Positions 44,741 to 57,605 of a stretch of 64,000 nucleotides of DNA are shown piece after piece. The notes under the pieces are model-generated. The model did not search any database. It was given only the letters and a program-made list of their open reading frames with translations, and was not told where the DNA came from. This DNA is from Megalobrama amblycephala. Its lineage: Eukaryota; Chordata; Actinopteri; Cypriniformes; Xenocyprididae. The DNA lies in the NCBI RefSeq assembly GCF_018812025.1, contig NC_063045.1:48552691-48616690 (forward strand), in the 5' to 3' direction. The first letter of the stretch is position 1; every line of letters begins with the position of its first letter. The translations under genes and the position numbers were made by a program.

Positions 44741-45125
44741 TTATATTCAGCAAGGAATATAATGTTACAAAAGATTTCTAATTTAATTAAATGCTGTTTT
44801 TTTTTTTTTACTTTCTATTTATCAAAGAATCCTGAAAAAATATCACAAATCCCACAAAAATGTTAATCAGCACAGCAGTTTTCAACATTGATAATGTTTC
44901 TTGAGAAATTATTCTTTCTTGCTTCTGAAAGACACTGTGACACTGCAGACTGGAGAAATGATGCTGAAAATTCAGCTTTCCAACACAGGAATAAATTACA
45001 TTTTTTATTTAATTTATTTAATTTGTAATAATATTTTACAAATATTACTGTATTTTTATGAAAAAAAATAGGCATAGGAGACTTTTTCAGAAACATTAAA
45101 AAATTGTAATGTTTCAAACATTTAC
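44741..45125. mobile_element. Fragment of the ACTACCGTTCAAAAG fold-back family
   Basis: Shares TTATTCAGCAAGG, TCAAAGAATCCTGAAAAAA, GATGCTGAAAATTCAGCTTT and CACAGGAATAAATTACA with 29821-30759. Begins abruptly at the broken right side of the preceding element. Confidence 0.7.
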
Positions 45126-46005
45126 CATCCATTTCAGAGCACCGTGAATGAGCAACACACAGATAAGTGAAATAAGATACCTATTTATACATTTTATTTT
45201 ATGTCTTTAAGCATTAGTAGGACTTGATGTGCAGGATGCATATGTGTGCACCATTTTAAAACTTCCTGCCTCTAATCCTTAAAATGATTTGCTGTTATAT
45301 CATAGTTTTGAAAAACAGGTCTTTACTTTCCAGATGAAAACAGTGAAAAATATTTGTTTATACTTTCAGGTTGGAGTTTTCATTTTGTGTGAAATTTCAT
45401 GCTGTTTTATGTTTTCTTCCCTGTTGAGGTAGTCTGTCAGAGAGAAGCTCACAGACTAAAGCCGCTGCAGAGAAGGAAGGCTAGAGGAATGTAAGTGTTA
45501 GGTAAACAGGTATCAGCCATTTCAGGCTTTGCTCTGTTGATGTGGAGAGCATCCTTGTAGAGGGATATACCAGCCAGGACAGAGAGAGAGAAGGTGAAAG
45601 AGAAAGAAAGAAAGCAATAGAATATTCCACACCAATAAACTGCACCATTTAGACCAATACACAAAGCAGATAATACACAACATTTACTCAGGTAATGAAA
45701 CCTGAGAATGGCCTTTTCTTCTGGTATTAAAGGAACAGCAAAAAAACAAAAAAAACAAAACACAATTCTGTCACTGAAATTTAAATCATTGTTCACTGAA
45801 AAACATACCCTGAAAATCTTATTTATTTGGTGTCACTGACTTCAAACATGATGCAATGCGTCTTGACAAACCAACTTTTAGTTTGCACTGCTGTCATATA
45901 GTTTTAAATAATAAATAGAATATACCGTAGCACATGAGTCATATGGACTTCTTTTATGCAGCATTATTTTTGTATTATTTATATACTCTTATGGTTTTTA
46001 TTAAT
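45126..46005. other. No gene seen
   Basis: Low-copy DNA; a minus-strand frame at 45449-45796 is unsupported. Confidence 0.45.
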
Positions 46006-46009
46006 ATTG

Positions 46010-46515
46010 AGCTAATAATTAGCTTTTATTTTCATATTTTCATTAATCATTTTAGTTTAAGTTTTAGTAATTTTTTTTTGTGCTTTTGTCATTTTTTTCA
46101 ATTTAATTTTTAAAAAAAAATATTACTATTTAAGTAAAAATTTTTAATCTCAGTTTTAGTTATACAAAAAAAAAAAAAAAAAAAAAAATCTGTAAAAATA
46201 GGGCACAATGTACTGTATTAATTTGAGGTAATGTTCCATATTTATTTTTACAGGTGTTTTACCTGTATTTTGAATTTTGAACTTTATTGCGTTGTGTTTT
46301 AGGGTTAGCGGAAATTTCTGTAAAATTGCTGGATAATGTCATGGTTTCAGTTTTGTAAGTTTAGTGCTTCAACTTAAATATTAGTTTTCAAGGCTTCATT
46401 TCTAATTTTCATTTATAGTTTCTTTTTTCATCCATTTATATTGTATTTTAATCCAGATTCACTTCATGTAACAATATATATATTTTTAATAGTTTTAGTT
46501 AATGATAATAACCCT
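46010..46515. repeat. TTTTAGTTTTAG-rich repeat, ACTAAAACT family
   Basis: Poly(T)-rich sequence with CATTTTAGTTTAAGTTTTAG at the left and AGTTTTAGTTAATGATAATA then ACCCT at the right. The complementary form occurs in 41011-42083 and 63655-63775. Confidence 0.5.
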
Positions 46516-46516
46516 A

Positions 46517-47236
46517 TTTTTATGGTGCTTTTTGTCTTCCAAAACAGAAAGTAATGAAACCTGTTAACGCCTCAGAGTAAAAAATAAAGAAATTATGAGA
46601 CAAAGCATACTGAGAGATATACTGTATAGTTGAAATTGTGAGATTTAAAGTCACACTGAAATATAAAGTCACAATTGGGAGATATAACGTCCTAAATTAT
46701 GTTTTTTTTTTTTACTCCAAGGTAGAAACAGGCTTCCATACAATTTTTTTTTTTTTATTGAATATTCATAGACTTGAGCAGGTTACTGTGTTTGCAGCAA
46801 ACTGATATGATCATTGTACTAGTGAGCACATGATGTGAGCACTGCTATGTTGCCAGAGAGGCTGGTGGAGATTGATACTGCATCCCCTAGATTAATCCAT
46901 CTGAAGGAGTTCTCACTAACAGATAGAATCTACCAAGAGCTGATGTTTATAAATGGGATACAGAGATAGAGCGAGAGTGGAGAGCAGTGCCTTCCCTGTA
47001 GATAAAGATGTGAGGCTTTGTCTTAGATAGTAAGAACAATGAGGTGGTGGAGGTGTACATTTACACAAGTGTGTATGACTTATTGCATGTCACTGTTACT
47101 GCACTCCTTAGGGGAAAGTAAGGTAGAGGCTACTGGGAAGGCCTTGGGGACAATGTCAAACCAGAAACATGCAATTCTGAACTAGATGGATGTAACATAA
47201 ACAACAGCAATGATCTCCAGAATGAGAAATGTTATA
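46517..47236. other. No gene seen
   Basis: Low-copy DNA with short poly(T) runs. Confidence 0.45.
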
Positions 47237-47400
47237 GATAGTGGTGGGGGTTTTGAATCTTTTGAATCAGTTCACCAAATTGATTCATTTATTGATCCAT
47301 TTAGTGAATCATTTTGCAGAATACCTGCTTTTGTTACGAATGAATCACTCAATTGATTCAGTTGATCCAACCAATAAAAAGCGGCTTCACATCCCACACT
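47237..47400. repeat. GATTCA/TGAATC-rich stretch
   Basis: Repeated words TTTTGAATCAGTTCACC, AATTGATTCATTTATTGATC, GTGAATCATTTTG and ATTGATTCAGTTGATCC. Similar in style to 31736-32241; possible element remnant. Confidence 0.35.
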
Positions 47401-47775
47401 AAAACGTTACTTTCTTGGTGTGGTCACACTTATTATTGATCAGCAAAATTTTGCGGGCGATATCTAGTAATTTATATCGGAATCTGTGTGTTTTTGAGGG
47501 CAAAAATTCCCCGACACAGTTTTCATGGTCATGTAAATTTGCCACATTGAACAAATGGAAAACCGCTTGGTTTGAAAGTGACTTCTTTGTGTAGGCCTAC
47601 TATCTGTGATTCAAGCATCGGTACACTATTCAGACAACTTTTTGCCATTAAAATTTCACTGAAATGTCTCTAATGTGTCTGCACCTAACAAAAATGATTC
47701 ACTGTCAGTGCCTGTTAGCACACTTGCCGCACTTTTTTGTCTTTTTCCCCATTACATATTTTATTAATCATTAAT

Positions 47776-47858
47776 TCGGTATTTGCCTCATTCTTTAAAG
47801 TTAGCACCTATTAGAGCTGTTAGCATAGCATGGTTCTGTTTTACATTTTGTTTCTTAA
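47776..47858 (+). repeat. Inverted duplicate, partner at 49536-49620
   Basis: About 80 bp nearly identical in reverse orientation: TTGCCTCATT, GTTAGCACCTATTAG, GCTGTTAGCATAGCATGGTT and CTGTTTTACATTTTGTTTCT. Confidence 0.75.
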
Positions 47859-47931
47859 TAAATGGCATTAGCCATAGGCTATTAATCATCAGAAATTAGG
47901 TTTCATTCGAATGCTTAAAAGTAGGGCTGCA

Positions 47932-48276
47932 CAACGATTAATCGCGATTAATCGTTTGCAAAATAAAAGTCTGTGTTACGTAATATATGTGTGTGTTCTG
48001 TGTATAATAATTATGTATATATAAATACATGCACATACATGTATAAATTAAAAAAATATATACATGTATAAATAAATATACATATTTATATATATTTTAG
48101 ATTACATATAAATATAAATATTTATATATAAATATAATTTTTTTCTTAAATATATACATGTATGTGCATGTATTTATATATACATAATTAATATACACAG
48201 AACACACACATATATTACGTAACACAGACTTTTATTTTGCAAACGATTAATCGCGATTAATCTTTGTGCAGCCCTA
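47932..48276. mobile_element. hAT-type palindromic element (TAGGGCTGCAC ends)
   Basis: 345 bp, an almost perfect palindrome from TAGGGCTGCACAACGATTAA to the inverse ending GTGCAGCCCTA, flanked by identical 8-bp CTTAAAAG (47924-47931 and 48277-48284). 8-bp duplications and the TAGGG-type terminus fit hAT. The centre is AT-rich with ATGTATGTGCATG-type words. Non-coding; a well-known kind of short fish palindrome. Confidence 0.9.
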
Positions 48277-48284
48277 CTTAAAAG

Positions 48285-48797
48285 CTCAAAAATTCCTGTG
48301 AAAATCATTTTGAAAGTACAGTATAGTAAAATACAGTGCATTACCATGGAAATGGTACTTTGAAACCTTTTAGCTGGCTCTTCCTCCTAGTGGGAGGTCT
48401 CATGTTTCATATTTTACAAAATTTACTGCTCTATTTTATAATAATTTTTTTTTTTCTAATCTTGAAACAACATATCATTGGAAAGGTCTGAGACTCAAGT
48501 TTCCATATTTGGCCACTGTTTTGTGATACAGTGACAGAAGTGTATTAATTTCTGACAGGAGAATGTGACGAAAACAAACAAACAAAAATAAAATCAATGG
48601 AATTTGGGTGCAAACACTAATTTGTTCATGTACAGTCCATCACTAAGAAACACAGAAATAGCAACCTGACCTCATGAGAAAACATTACAATTTTACATGG
48701 TGGAGATTTTGTAAGAATTTCTATGAAGTAATTCAAACAGAAATGTACGATTTTTAGGAACAAAAGCAGATTGTACAAAAATGTATGAATGAGATTG

Positions 48798-48882
<85 letters not shown>

Positions 48883-49224
48883 CAGCCACAAATTTGCCAA
48901 GACGTAAAATATTTATAAATTGCATTGAGAGTGTGTTGGAAATAGAGAGGAAAAACAGAGAGAGGGTCATACTCCGAACAGAGACATATGGAAAAAAGAG
49001 GAGGGAGAGGGATTGTTCAGTAGATCTCTGCTTTTCCCTTACTCCCTCTGAGACCTGGGGATTCAGTGGAGCCTGGACCCTGAAGATGCTAGAAAGAGAA
49101 AAACAGCTGTTAACTAAACTCAGACATCTCTACATGGATCCAGGCTGTACTGTAGGAACATATACACTGTGTGTCTGGAGAAGAGAGAAAACACAACTTT
49201 AAGCTTATAAAACTTAGCCATGTT
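48285..49224. other. No gene seen; long (TA)n at 48801-48878
   Basis: Apart from the (TA)n tract, low-copy DNA. The Tyr/Ile frame through the tract is not a gene. Confidence 0.6.
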
Positions 49225-49480
49225 AAAGCCTATAGTAGTTAGTTCAACTGGTGTGGTTTAGCTTGTCAGGAACACCTCTAAAACCATAAACCAAACTGGC
49301 TAAGCTTGTCATACTGGTCTGTATGCTGGTTTTAAGCATTTTTCAGCTGCGGCAGGGAGAACACCTGGCAAACTAGCTAAAGACCATTTTAACTAGGCTA
49401 GGAGTCTAGCTAACTAGATGATTTTAAAGCAGCTAAGGCCATCAAACCACCATAGGCTAGTTTAAACTGTTTCTAGCAGC
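49225..49480. repeat. CTAGCTAA/ACCAGC-type repeat
   Basis: Irregular repetition of CCATAAACCAAACTGGCTAA, TGGTCTGTATGCTGGTTTTA and CTAGCTAACTAGATG words, resembling the fish repeat built from ACCAGCATAAACCAGC. Confidence 0.45.
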
Positions 49481-49535
49481 AGGCTTCCTCCCCTTTACCA
49501 TCTTTTCCTCTCTCTACTGTTCTTTAAAGCTTTGA

Positions 49536-49620
49536 AACTGCCAGAAACAAAATGTAAAACAGAACCATGCTATGCTAACAGCGCTAATAGGTGCTAACAT
49601 TACAAAATGAGGCAACAAAA
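49536..49620 (-). repeat. Inverted duplicate, partner at 47776-47858
   Basis: Reverse complement of the partner with few changes; see that entry. Confidence 0.75.
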
Positions 49621-51734
49621 CCACAGTTAGTGCACAGAACAAAGTGAGATTTTGAGACTTAATTCCCAATGTAATAAAAGAATTGTGAATTTTCACTAGC
49701 TATAGTGAAAAAAGCATTACAGAAGCAAATAAAAGTTCCCTCAGGCTATGTATGAGTGCTAACACTCTTTCAAAACATGGCTGTTTCTTGGTTTTTATAT
49801 AGAGGTAACTGATGGGCACAGCAGCACAATATGACCTTGTTAAGCTCTCTACGGATAAAATAAACCTTTAATTTTTTAGTAATAAAATTTATGAGAAAGA
49901 AAAGAAAAGAAAAAAAAAAACTAATACCAGCTGAGTACAGGCTTGTGTTGCCTGTGCTGCTGTGGAAATGAAAGATGGTTAAAGGGACCCAGGAGACCAT
50001 GTGTCCTCTCGAACACTCTCTGACCTTGGCTATCGATTCCCGTGGCTTTGCCTGCCCTTCCTTAGCTGTCAGCGTAACTTTATAGCCTTTTAATGACCAC
50101 CCCACCATCATCACTATGGTTAGCCGACATACCAAACACAAAAAAATATGGGATTGAGTATGTTTCAGACAATATTCATACACCAGGTGCGACACTGATG
50201 TTTGCAGTGGCACTAAAACACAGTGCAGTATTTCATTGCTCGGGGTTGGACAAGAACAAGCATTGGAAAACACAGCACTTAATTGATTTTATGCTTTTGT
50301 AGTATCTAAATGCGATTATTGACATTATTGTGCTGCTTTGTTATTAATGCATTGGGTGCATTTTATTCAGTGTTTTTTTTAATGAGGACTTGTTTATTGA
50401 TTGAGACGGTTGTGCTATTGATCAGGTTTGACTTGTTTGTAGTGCTTTACTCTGCGAGCTTCAGCTTTCTCCACTTTCCTGAGCTTTTGTCTTAGTCTTG
50501 TCTGCAGCCTCTGCATGTCTCTCACCCTATTTCTCTCTCTTTCTCTCACACTCTCTGTTCCTGTTGAATTATTAAAGCATGTTTTGATTGCCAAAATGAT
50601 TGGGAATCTAAAGCTGAAACATTCAACAGTGAGATCTTCATGCTTCCCTCTTCCTTTTTCTCCACGTACCCCTTATTTTTTCGACTGTTTAAAAATAAAA
50701 CATGAAATTAGCATCGACCATATTTGCTTTCTTAATAAATTTCCCTCATCTTACATGGTCAATATGATGATATATTAAACTCATCATATGTCCAGGTCAT
50801 ATTTCACCCTAAAATCAAAATAAAGAAATATTATTTTTATAAAAAAAAAAAAATCTCCAAACTTCTCATTAACATAATGTGAAAAAAAAAAGGTAAAGTA
50901 TTTATACATAATTTTGGGGCTGAAAGACTGAACTGAAGCTTTTAGTAAGTCTGTTACTCCATAGATTCAGTTTTACGAGACTAAAGATAGATCTTCCATG
51001 GAAATACTCCCCCGTGTCTGGAACTCAAGCGCTGTGTGTATTTTAACAACATAAAGCAATACACGGTTGGTGTCAGAGCCATTGCTTACATAATGGACTG
51101 CATTAACTCTACATCTGCTTCTTCAGCTGTGCTTGAAGCTTATTGTTCAGCTGAAAATGAGTTCAAAACTTTTATTTCTGTAAAGGTGTTTGTGTGTTTT
51201 CTTGAACTCATGCTAACATTGGTTATGTTTGGAATAACACTACTAAACACTCTATATATGGTTCTGCAATATGCATAGTGTGCACGGTAAGCTATATGGA
51301 ATTTTTTTTCTGTATGAATGGAATACAGACAATCACCTACATTTGATAAAATGTGCAGTTTACAGCAGATACTCTTTCCCATGTGTGGGATGTAATTCAC
51401 TTGACTTGACCTTCAGTGTGACAAATAAACTATAAGCATTTTAACCCTAATTTCGAACATGCCAAACAACAGTTAATAAACTTTTTTTTTTCATTTCAAA
51501 GATACCGTAATAACGTTTATGAATTTAGCATGCAAGGTAGTGAGGTAATGTGACAATGTAGCATAACTAAATAAATACATTTCTTTATCTAAAAAGTCTG
51601 TCATGAAACTCTAGATAGCACAGGCTGATAGGTCCTTAACTCAATCTGCTTGCAATCATGTCATTATCTATATGGCACTGCTGATTTGTTTGTGCTGTAT
51701 CAATAGCTAATGAGCTCGCTGCTCAACCTTCAAA
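49621..51734. other. No gene seen
   Basis: About 2.1 kb low-copy DNA with short homopolymers. Overlapping frames at 49770-50302 and 51036-51400 occur on both strands and lack support. Confidence 0.5.
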
Positions 51735-51867
51735 TACAACCCAAATTTCGGAAATGTTGGGACGTTTTTTTTTTTTTTTAATTTGAATAAAATGAAAACT
51801 AAAAGACTTTCAAATCACATGAGCCAATATTTTATTCACAATAGAACATAGATAACATAACAAATGT
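51735..51867. mobile_element. Tc1-like non-autonomous fragment (ACAACCC..TTGGGACG type)
   Basis: Contains TACAACCCAAATTTCGG, ATGTTGGGACG, ATATTTTATTCACAATAGAA and CATAACAAATG, a common fish element end. Its continuation (AAACTGAGAAATACAG) resumes at 52841 after the inserted TTAA element. Confidence 0.65.
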
Positions 51868-51871
51868 TTAA

Positions 51872-52840
51872 AGGTGCCGCAGAACGTCTTTTCAAAAGAT
51901 GTAATATAAGTCTAAGGTGTCCCCTGAATGTGTCTGTGAAGTTTCAGCTTAAAATACTCCATAGATTTTTTTTTATTCATTTTTTTAACTGCCTATTTTG
52001 GGGCATCATTAAATATGAGCCGATTTAGGCTGTGGCCCCTTTAATTCTCGCGCTCCCCGCCCCTGGAGCTTGCGCTTGCCTTAAACAACATAAACAAAGT
52101 TCACACAGCTAATATAACCCTCAAAATGGATCTTTACAAAGTGTTCATCATGCAACATGTCTAATCGCATAAGTATGGTATTTATTTGGATTTTTACATT
52201 TGATTCTGAATGAGTTTTATGGTGCTCCGTGGCTAAAGCTAACATTACACACTGTTGGAGAGATTTATAAAGAATGAAGTTGTGTTTATGAATTATACAG
52301 ACTTGTCTTAAACACTTGACCAGTGTTTAAAAAATGAAAATAACGACCGTCTTGTCTCCGTGAATACAGTAAGAAACGATGGTAACTTTAACCACATTTA
52401 ACAGTACATTAGCAGCATGCTAACGAAACATTTAGAAAGACAATTTACAAATATCACTAAAAATATCATGTTATCATGGATCATGTCAGTTATTATCGCT
52501 CCATCTGCCATTTTTCGCTATTGTTCTTGCTTGCTTACCTAATCTGATGATTCAGTTGTGCACAGATCCAGACGTTAATACCGCCTGCCCTTGTGTAATG
52601 CCTTGAACATGGGCTGGCATATGCAAATATTGGGGGCGTGCATATTAATGATCCTGACTGTTACGTAACTTACTGTTACGTAAGATTTGCCTGTTCTTCT
52701 GAGGTCTTTTAAACAAATCAAATTTACACAAGAAGGAGGAAACAATGGTGTTTGAGACTCACTGTATGTCATTTCCATGTACTAAACTCTTGTTATTCAA
52801 CTATGCCAGGGTAAATTCAATTTTCAATTCTAGGGCACCT
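51872..52840. mobile_element. TTAA-flanked element (AGGTGCC ends), complete
   Basis: 969 bp, AGGTGCCGCAGAACG to GGGCACCT, with TTAA on both sides (51868-51871 and 52841-52844). Joining the flanks gives the known host-repeat sequence AAATGTTTAAACTGAG, confirming the single TTAA target. Shares its right part with 1-192 and its left part with 25340-25920. Non-coding. Kolobok/T2-like. Confidence 0.88.
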
Positions 52841-52844
52841 TTAA

Positions 52845-53009
52845 ACTGAGAAATACAGAATTTGCTGTAGCAGTTGCAGTGCGCTTTCAGAAACCCTCCA
52901 CTTTCCTCAGCTCCACCTGTATAGATCTGCTTCGGGTAATTCAGCTACAGTATGCAATATTGTACAGCAGCAGCATGTCTTACTAACTCACAGCAGTATG
53001 TATGTTTTG
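52845..53009. other. Short continuation of host repeat, then low-copy DNA
   Basis: The first few dozen bases continue the Tc1-like fragment; the rest is unrecognised. Confidence 0.4.
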
Positions 53010-55682
53010 GCAGTAGCAAGTCCCCTACTTGCTTTGCAGCAGTATTAGCAATATACAAAAGCACCAGTAGCAATAACAGCAGCAGCAGTGTAACAGATCT
53101 TTTCCGCCGACCAACATATCGACCAACATATCGACATTGTCATATCCGTTACCATGTCAAACACTCCGAGAGTTTTCATGACATAATATATATATATTAG
53201 GGATGCTTGGACATTTCTTTGTGAGATTCACCCAGTGTTCTGCTTCTAACAGCCATTGTGTTAATTAATGAAGTAAGTTAGAGCTAATGACTGATGACCT
53301 CTGTTAATGTTGATTCAAGGTCAACAAGCAAGAGGGAGTGAAAGAGAAAGAAAGGGCAAGACCGCAAGAAAGAAAGAAGACAGAGAGAGCACATTACCTA
53401 TTCTTTTTCAAGTGAAGGCATTTGTTTTCTATAGCATGTGTTTGTGAGAGATATAAAAAGAGAGAGAGAAAATAGGTCAGGAAAATAGTTTGAATAGGTC
53501 AGTAAGAGTAAAGCACAAGATGCTTCTAGAAACAGATCAAACAGCCCGCATTAGACTGTGACAGTGCAGGGACAGCTGTGTGCTGACAGTAGATTTACAT
53601 GCTATATACTTGCTCTCTACTTACTGACCACAGGGATTTCTTCCAGTAATCTGTGATGTGTTTGTGTGTGTGATACTGCATTTCAGTGCGTTCACAGAGG
53701 TCAATCAACTTACAAATGCATCATGACTAAGCTGCTGCTATTAAAGTCTTGAACTCACTAAACGAACGAACGAAGAAAAAAAATGACCATGACTTCTGCT
53801 CAGATCATGACTGATATGATTATATCATTTCCTTGATGGAGTCAGTAGGCAGATCTTTCCTTTACAAGTTCCTCCTCCGACTCTAATTCTGGCTCTGCAA
53901 AACATTCTGTAGTGTCTTGGCAGTAGTCGTTACTATTAAAAACGATCGATCAGCCAATGACGCATATCTTTCTGCCAGTGGGAGGAATGGATATGGCTAG
54001 CAAAACAGATATTGGCTTACAGTGCTAAATGGAGGTATAACAGTCAGTCTTTGAGAATGTTTTTTAATAAATGAAAGGAGGTTTTCTATTTTTTAATCCT
54101 TTTATGGTTTTTAAAGTCCTTTGAAAATGGCTCAGTCTTCTGAATAGTACTTATGATGTAAATTTATTTCAAGATTTCAGAAGCGTGCGCTTCCTCCGTG
54201 TTTGTTTACTCTGTGTTCCCTTATAATTGGTTTATCTCAGGATTGGGAGCGACTATAAAACGTTATTGTTTCAAGGAGACCATTTTGAGAGATTAGTGCC
54301 GGCAGCCCTCATTTAACCCCCCACTCCATCCTTCTCATTGTTTTGTCTAAGATTGAGACATTTTTATACTGTTTTAATCCTACACTGAAAACCAGCCAAA
54401 TAAGATGAAACACAAATGCTTCATATTACTATGGACTGAATTATTGACCAAAAGAGGTAAAAATAATGTTTAGGACATGTTAAAATTTTCAGTTATAGAG
54501 AACCTTTTTAAGTTCCGTTTCTAGTGATATATGAACTTAGATTTGGCCATTCTGAAAAAAAAAAGGCTAATAATGCTTGGTCAATTAACAGATTGCAAAT
54601 CTGCAAACAATTTCCAATTTTTGTTGTGAGTTTTTAGTAAGTATTGAAATATTGTGTTCACTATTTCATTATGTGTCTCTTTTGCCTTTATAATGTGTAA
54701 ATCAGCAAATTAAAAATCCATACTGGTTGACAACTAATTAGTCTGTTAGATCAGTGGTTATCAGCTGGTGATGAAAAATGAGAAAAAAATAAAAAAATAA
54801 ATAAAATAAAATGCAAAAAATAACATGCCACTTACCATATCTTTGCTGTCGCGCAGAAACCTTCTATCTCCATATTTTGTCAGCTTTATTTTTTCCTCAT
54901 AAATCATTACTATTGGTCACACTTAATGTCTGTCTTTGAGATTTTTATTAGATTTAATATGAGATAAACATGGTTTAGGTTAACAGTTTGCTGAACTACT
55001 GGATGCAGAGAGTTGGATGCAGTTTTGCTACACTTAACATTTTGAAGAGATTGTAGAGTTCTGAACAAAAACCGCTGACAACCACTGATTTTGAAAACCA
55101 TTGTGGTTTGAAGAACCTTAAAAACCAATAAATTGATCTGAAGATGTCTATAATGAAATCTCTTTTCTTCAAAAACCATATTGCCAACTCAACTGATGAT
55201 TCTACAGTGCTGCAAAGAACCTTTATTTTTAGCAGTCATACATCTGAAAGCAGAGTAATTCACGCTTCAGTAATAAATCGATGTTCATGTGAATTCGTTG
55301 TGGCACTTTGCTTAAAAGAGCATTTATATTGAGTTGATGAGCTGACCGAGCGTCTAATAATGTCTGCTGTATGTGGCCTTTCCATCTAGGAAGCATAGAC
55401 GTCATATATGACATTTCGGTGTGATCTTAAGCAAGATATATAGCATAATTTATTTCCAGATACGGACAGGTGATTTGGCAGTTGTCAGGGCTAGTTGTGT
55501 GCCAGCCAGGACACCTTTCTCACAGACAGATGGTCATGTGAGCTGCCGAATCATCAGGTTAATGCATATTTATTTACAGTACGTGCTGGTCCAGCATCTT
55601 CTTGGAAACGTTCTGAGGTATTCTTTACCCAATTTGAAGTGATTTAGTATACTAATTTTGTCTTATGTCAGACCTCTCTTCT
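53010..55682. other. No gene supported
   Basis: About 2.7 kb. It contains a purine-rich patch (53330-53480) and a short ATATAT run (53186-53200). An open 98-bp stretch at 55461-55558 follows TTTATTTCCAG, but its donor (CAG/GTTAAT) is weak, so it is not called. Confidence 0.45.
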
Positions 55683-55800
55683 TAGGGGCTTTCGCACTGG
55701 GTAGTTAACTAGCCACCAGGGTGGTTCCCCGAAATAGTTCCCCTAGGGTCGTTTTCCTGGTTGCATTCGCACCGCCAGTAGGAACTCTGAAGTGACACAA
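55683..55800. mobile_element. One-ended relative of the AGGGGCTTTC element
   Basis: TTAGGGGCTTTCGCACTGGG, GAAATAGTTCCCCTAG and GGTTGCATTCGCACC match the style and words of 36732-36995. The right end is not found. Confidence 0.5.
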
Positions 55801-56125
55801 GCCGTGCTTGTTGTTGTTGTGACTTTTATTTTGACGGCGCTGAAAACGCCAGAGCCTGAACACACAGCGTTCCTATTCTCCATTAGTTTATGATCTGTTT
55901 AACAGTCCTGTCTAATAAGTTATTAGATAGAACTGTTATACAAAGAAAGTAGACAGTATATGAAAAATTATTAGCGTTTGCCGTGTGGTTGATGCCCAGT
56001 GTCACTTGCTGAGCAAAAGTACATAATTATGTTTTGTTTGGCCCAAAGTTGTGTTGGATTTTCTCCTTAGCGTAAAGCATTGCATTTGCATTTTTGCATT
56101 TTTTGGTCACCTTTAAGTTTAAAAA

Positions 56126-56184
<59 letters not shown>

Positions 56185-56577
56185 ATAAAATTGTAAGCTT
56201 AGTAAGTCAGTTCACTTATTTTCAGGGCTTTAAATTTTAAAACAGGCAAGAAACCTTCACAAGGCAAGCATGCCTTCAAACCCAGTCTTAAAGAGTTAAA
56301 ACACTTGAAGCAGTGTCAAAGGTGTGTGTCAAGAGAGACCATGCATGTGTGTGTGTTTGTGTGTGTGTTTGCTATGTGTATCAGTGACTATGAGAGGCCA
56401 TCATTTCCCATAGTGCCTCAGCTTGGCTCTCGCGTTTACTCTGGTGCGGTGAGAGTGAGAGGTGAGTCTCATATCAACAGCTGTGCTCAACCTAGATAAC
56501 AACACATTTAAAGCACTGAAATGTCAACATAAATTCATCAGAGAGACTACACTATTATACTATACAAATATTCAAAA

Positions 56578-56658
<81 letters not shown>

Positions 56659-56959
56659 TGTGTGTGTGTATATATATATATATCTCAAAATTAAGTGTTA
56701 TATGTTTTAGTGCAAGATTAATGTTAGGTGGGTGGTTTAGTAGTCTTTAATGTTTCGCTATGCTAATTTTGAAGAGTGCCTGTCATGTTGTTTTTTCATG
56801 TTGTTTCGGTTACCATCATGGTGATGAGTGGAGCATGACCTTAGTTTGAGAACAGGTTTGTTACATGTTCTATATTGGCGTACTCGTTCATCAATTGCTA
56901 TGCTATGATGATGCTATCAAAGTATTCTGTTACCAATTAGTGAGTTAGCATTTATTAAA
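55801..56959. other. No gene seen; (TA)n and (CA)n tracts
   Basis: (TA)n at 56127-56187 and (CA)n at about 56579-56652 followed by (GT) and (TA) runs. The Thr-His frame through (CA)n is not a gene. Confidence 0.6.
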
Positions 56960-57351
56960 GTAACTAAACACACATTAAGATATTTTTTGATGAAATCCGA
57001 GGGTATCTAGATTGAGGGTATCATGGAAGCCTGCACTGAGTTCACTAGGTATGACAACAGTTCAAATTATTGAATAAAGTCATTAATATAGTATTCTCGT
57101 CGCTTCATAACATTAAGGTTGAACCACTGTAGTCACGTTGTTTTCTATTTTTTATCCATGTTTTTAACTACCTTTCTGGACATCAAAAGGTGCATTGATG
57201 TTTCTGTCTATGTGTGGATCAGAAACCCTCGATTTTTATCAAAAATATCTTAATTTGTGTTCCGAAGATGAACGAAGGTCTTACGGGTGTGGAACGACAT
57301 GAGAGTGAGTAATTAATGACAGGATTTTCATTTTTTGGGTGAACTAACCCT
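56960..57351 (-). mobile_element. TTAA-type fold-back element, partial
   Basis: The minus strand begins AGGGTTAGTTCACCCAAAAA at 57351, next to TTAA (57352-57355), and continues TTACTCACTCTCATGTCGTT and CACCCGTAAGACCTTCG, as in 43118-43618. The left end is lost in AT-rich sequence. Confidence 0.7.
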
Positions 57352-57371
57352 TTAAAGCTAGCCAAGTTTCC

Positions 57372-57605
57372 ACTGTTAAAAATATTTAAGCTGAGATTAC
57401 ATGATAATTTTGAGTTAAATGTATGAATTAGCTTACTAAAATATTTCAAGTTAAGAGCAATTCAAATGTATGTGTACAAAATAAAAATCTGAAAGTTCTG
57501 CTTACTTAAACTTTGCATTTTTTAACCTAAAAATTTTGATGTAACTGATTGCCTCAATTTTTTGGAGTTTTGCCAACTAATTCAGGTTTACGTTGTAGTG
57601 GTCTT
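57372..57605. repeat. Possible CACTGT-ended small element
   Basis: CCACTGTTAAAAATATTT at the left and TTTACGTTGTAGTGG at the right enclose AT-rich non-coding sequence, similar in size and ends to 41338-41570. Confidence 0.4.

Noticed and set aside
55461..55558. Candidate plus-strand exon after TTTATTTCCAG
   Set aside because: One frame is open, but the donor CAG/GTTAAT is weak, the translation is not recognisable and nothing nearby supports a gene.
56462..56710. Thr-His repeat protein
   Set aside because: Translation of the (CA)n tract.
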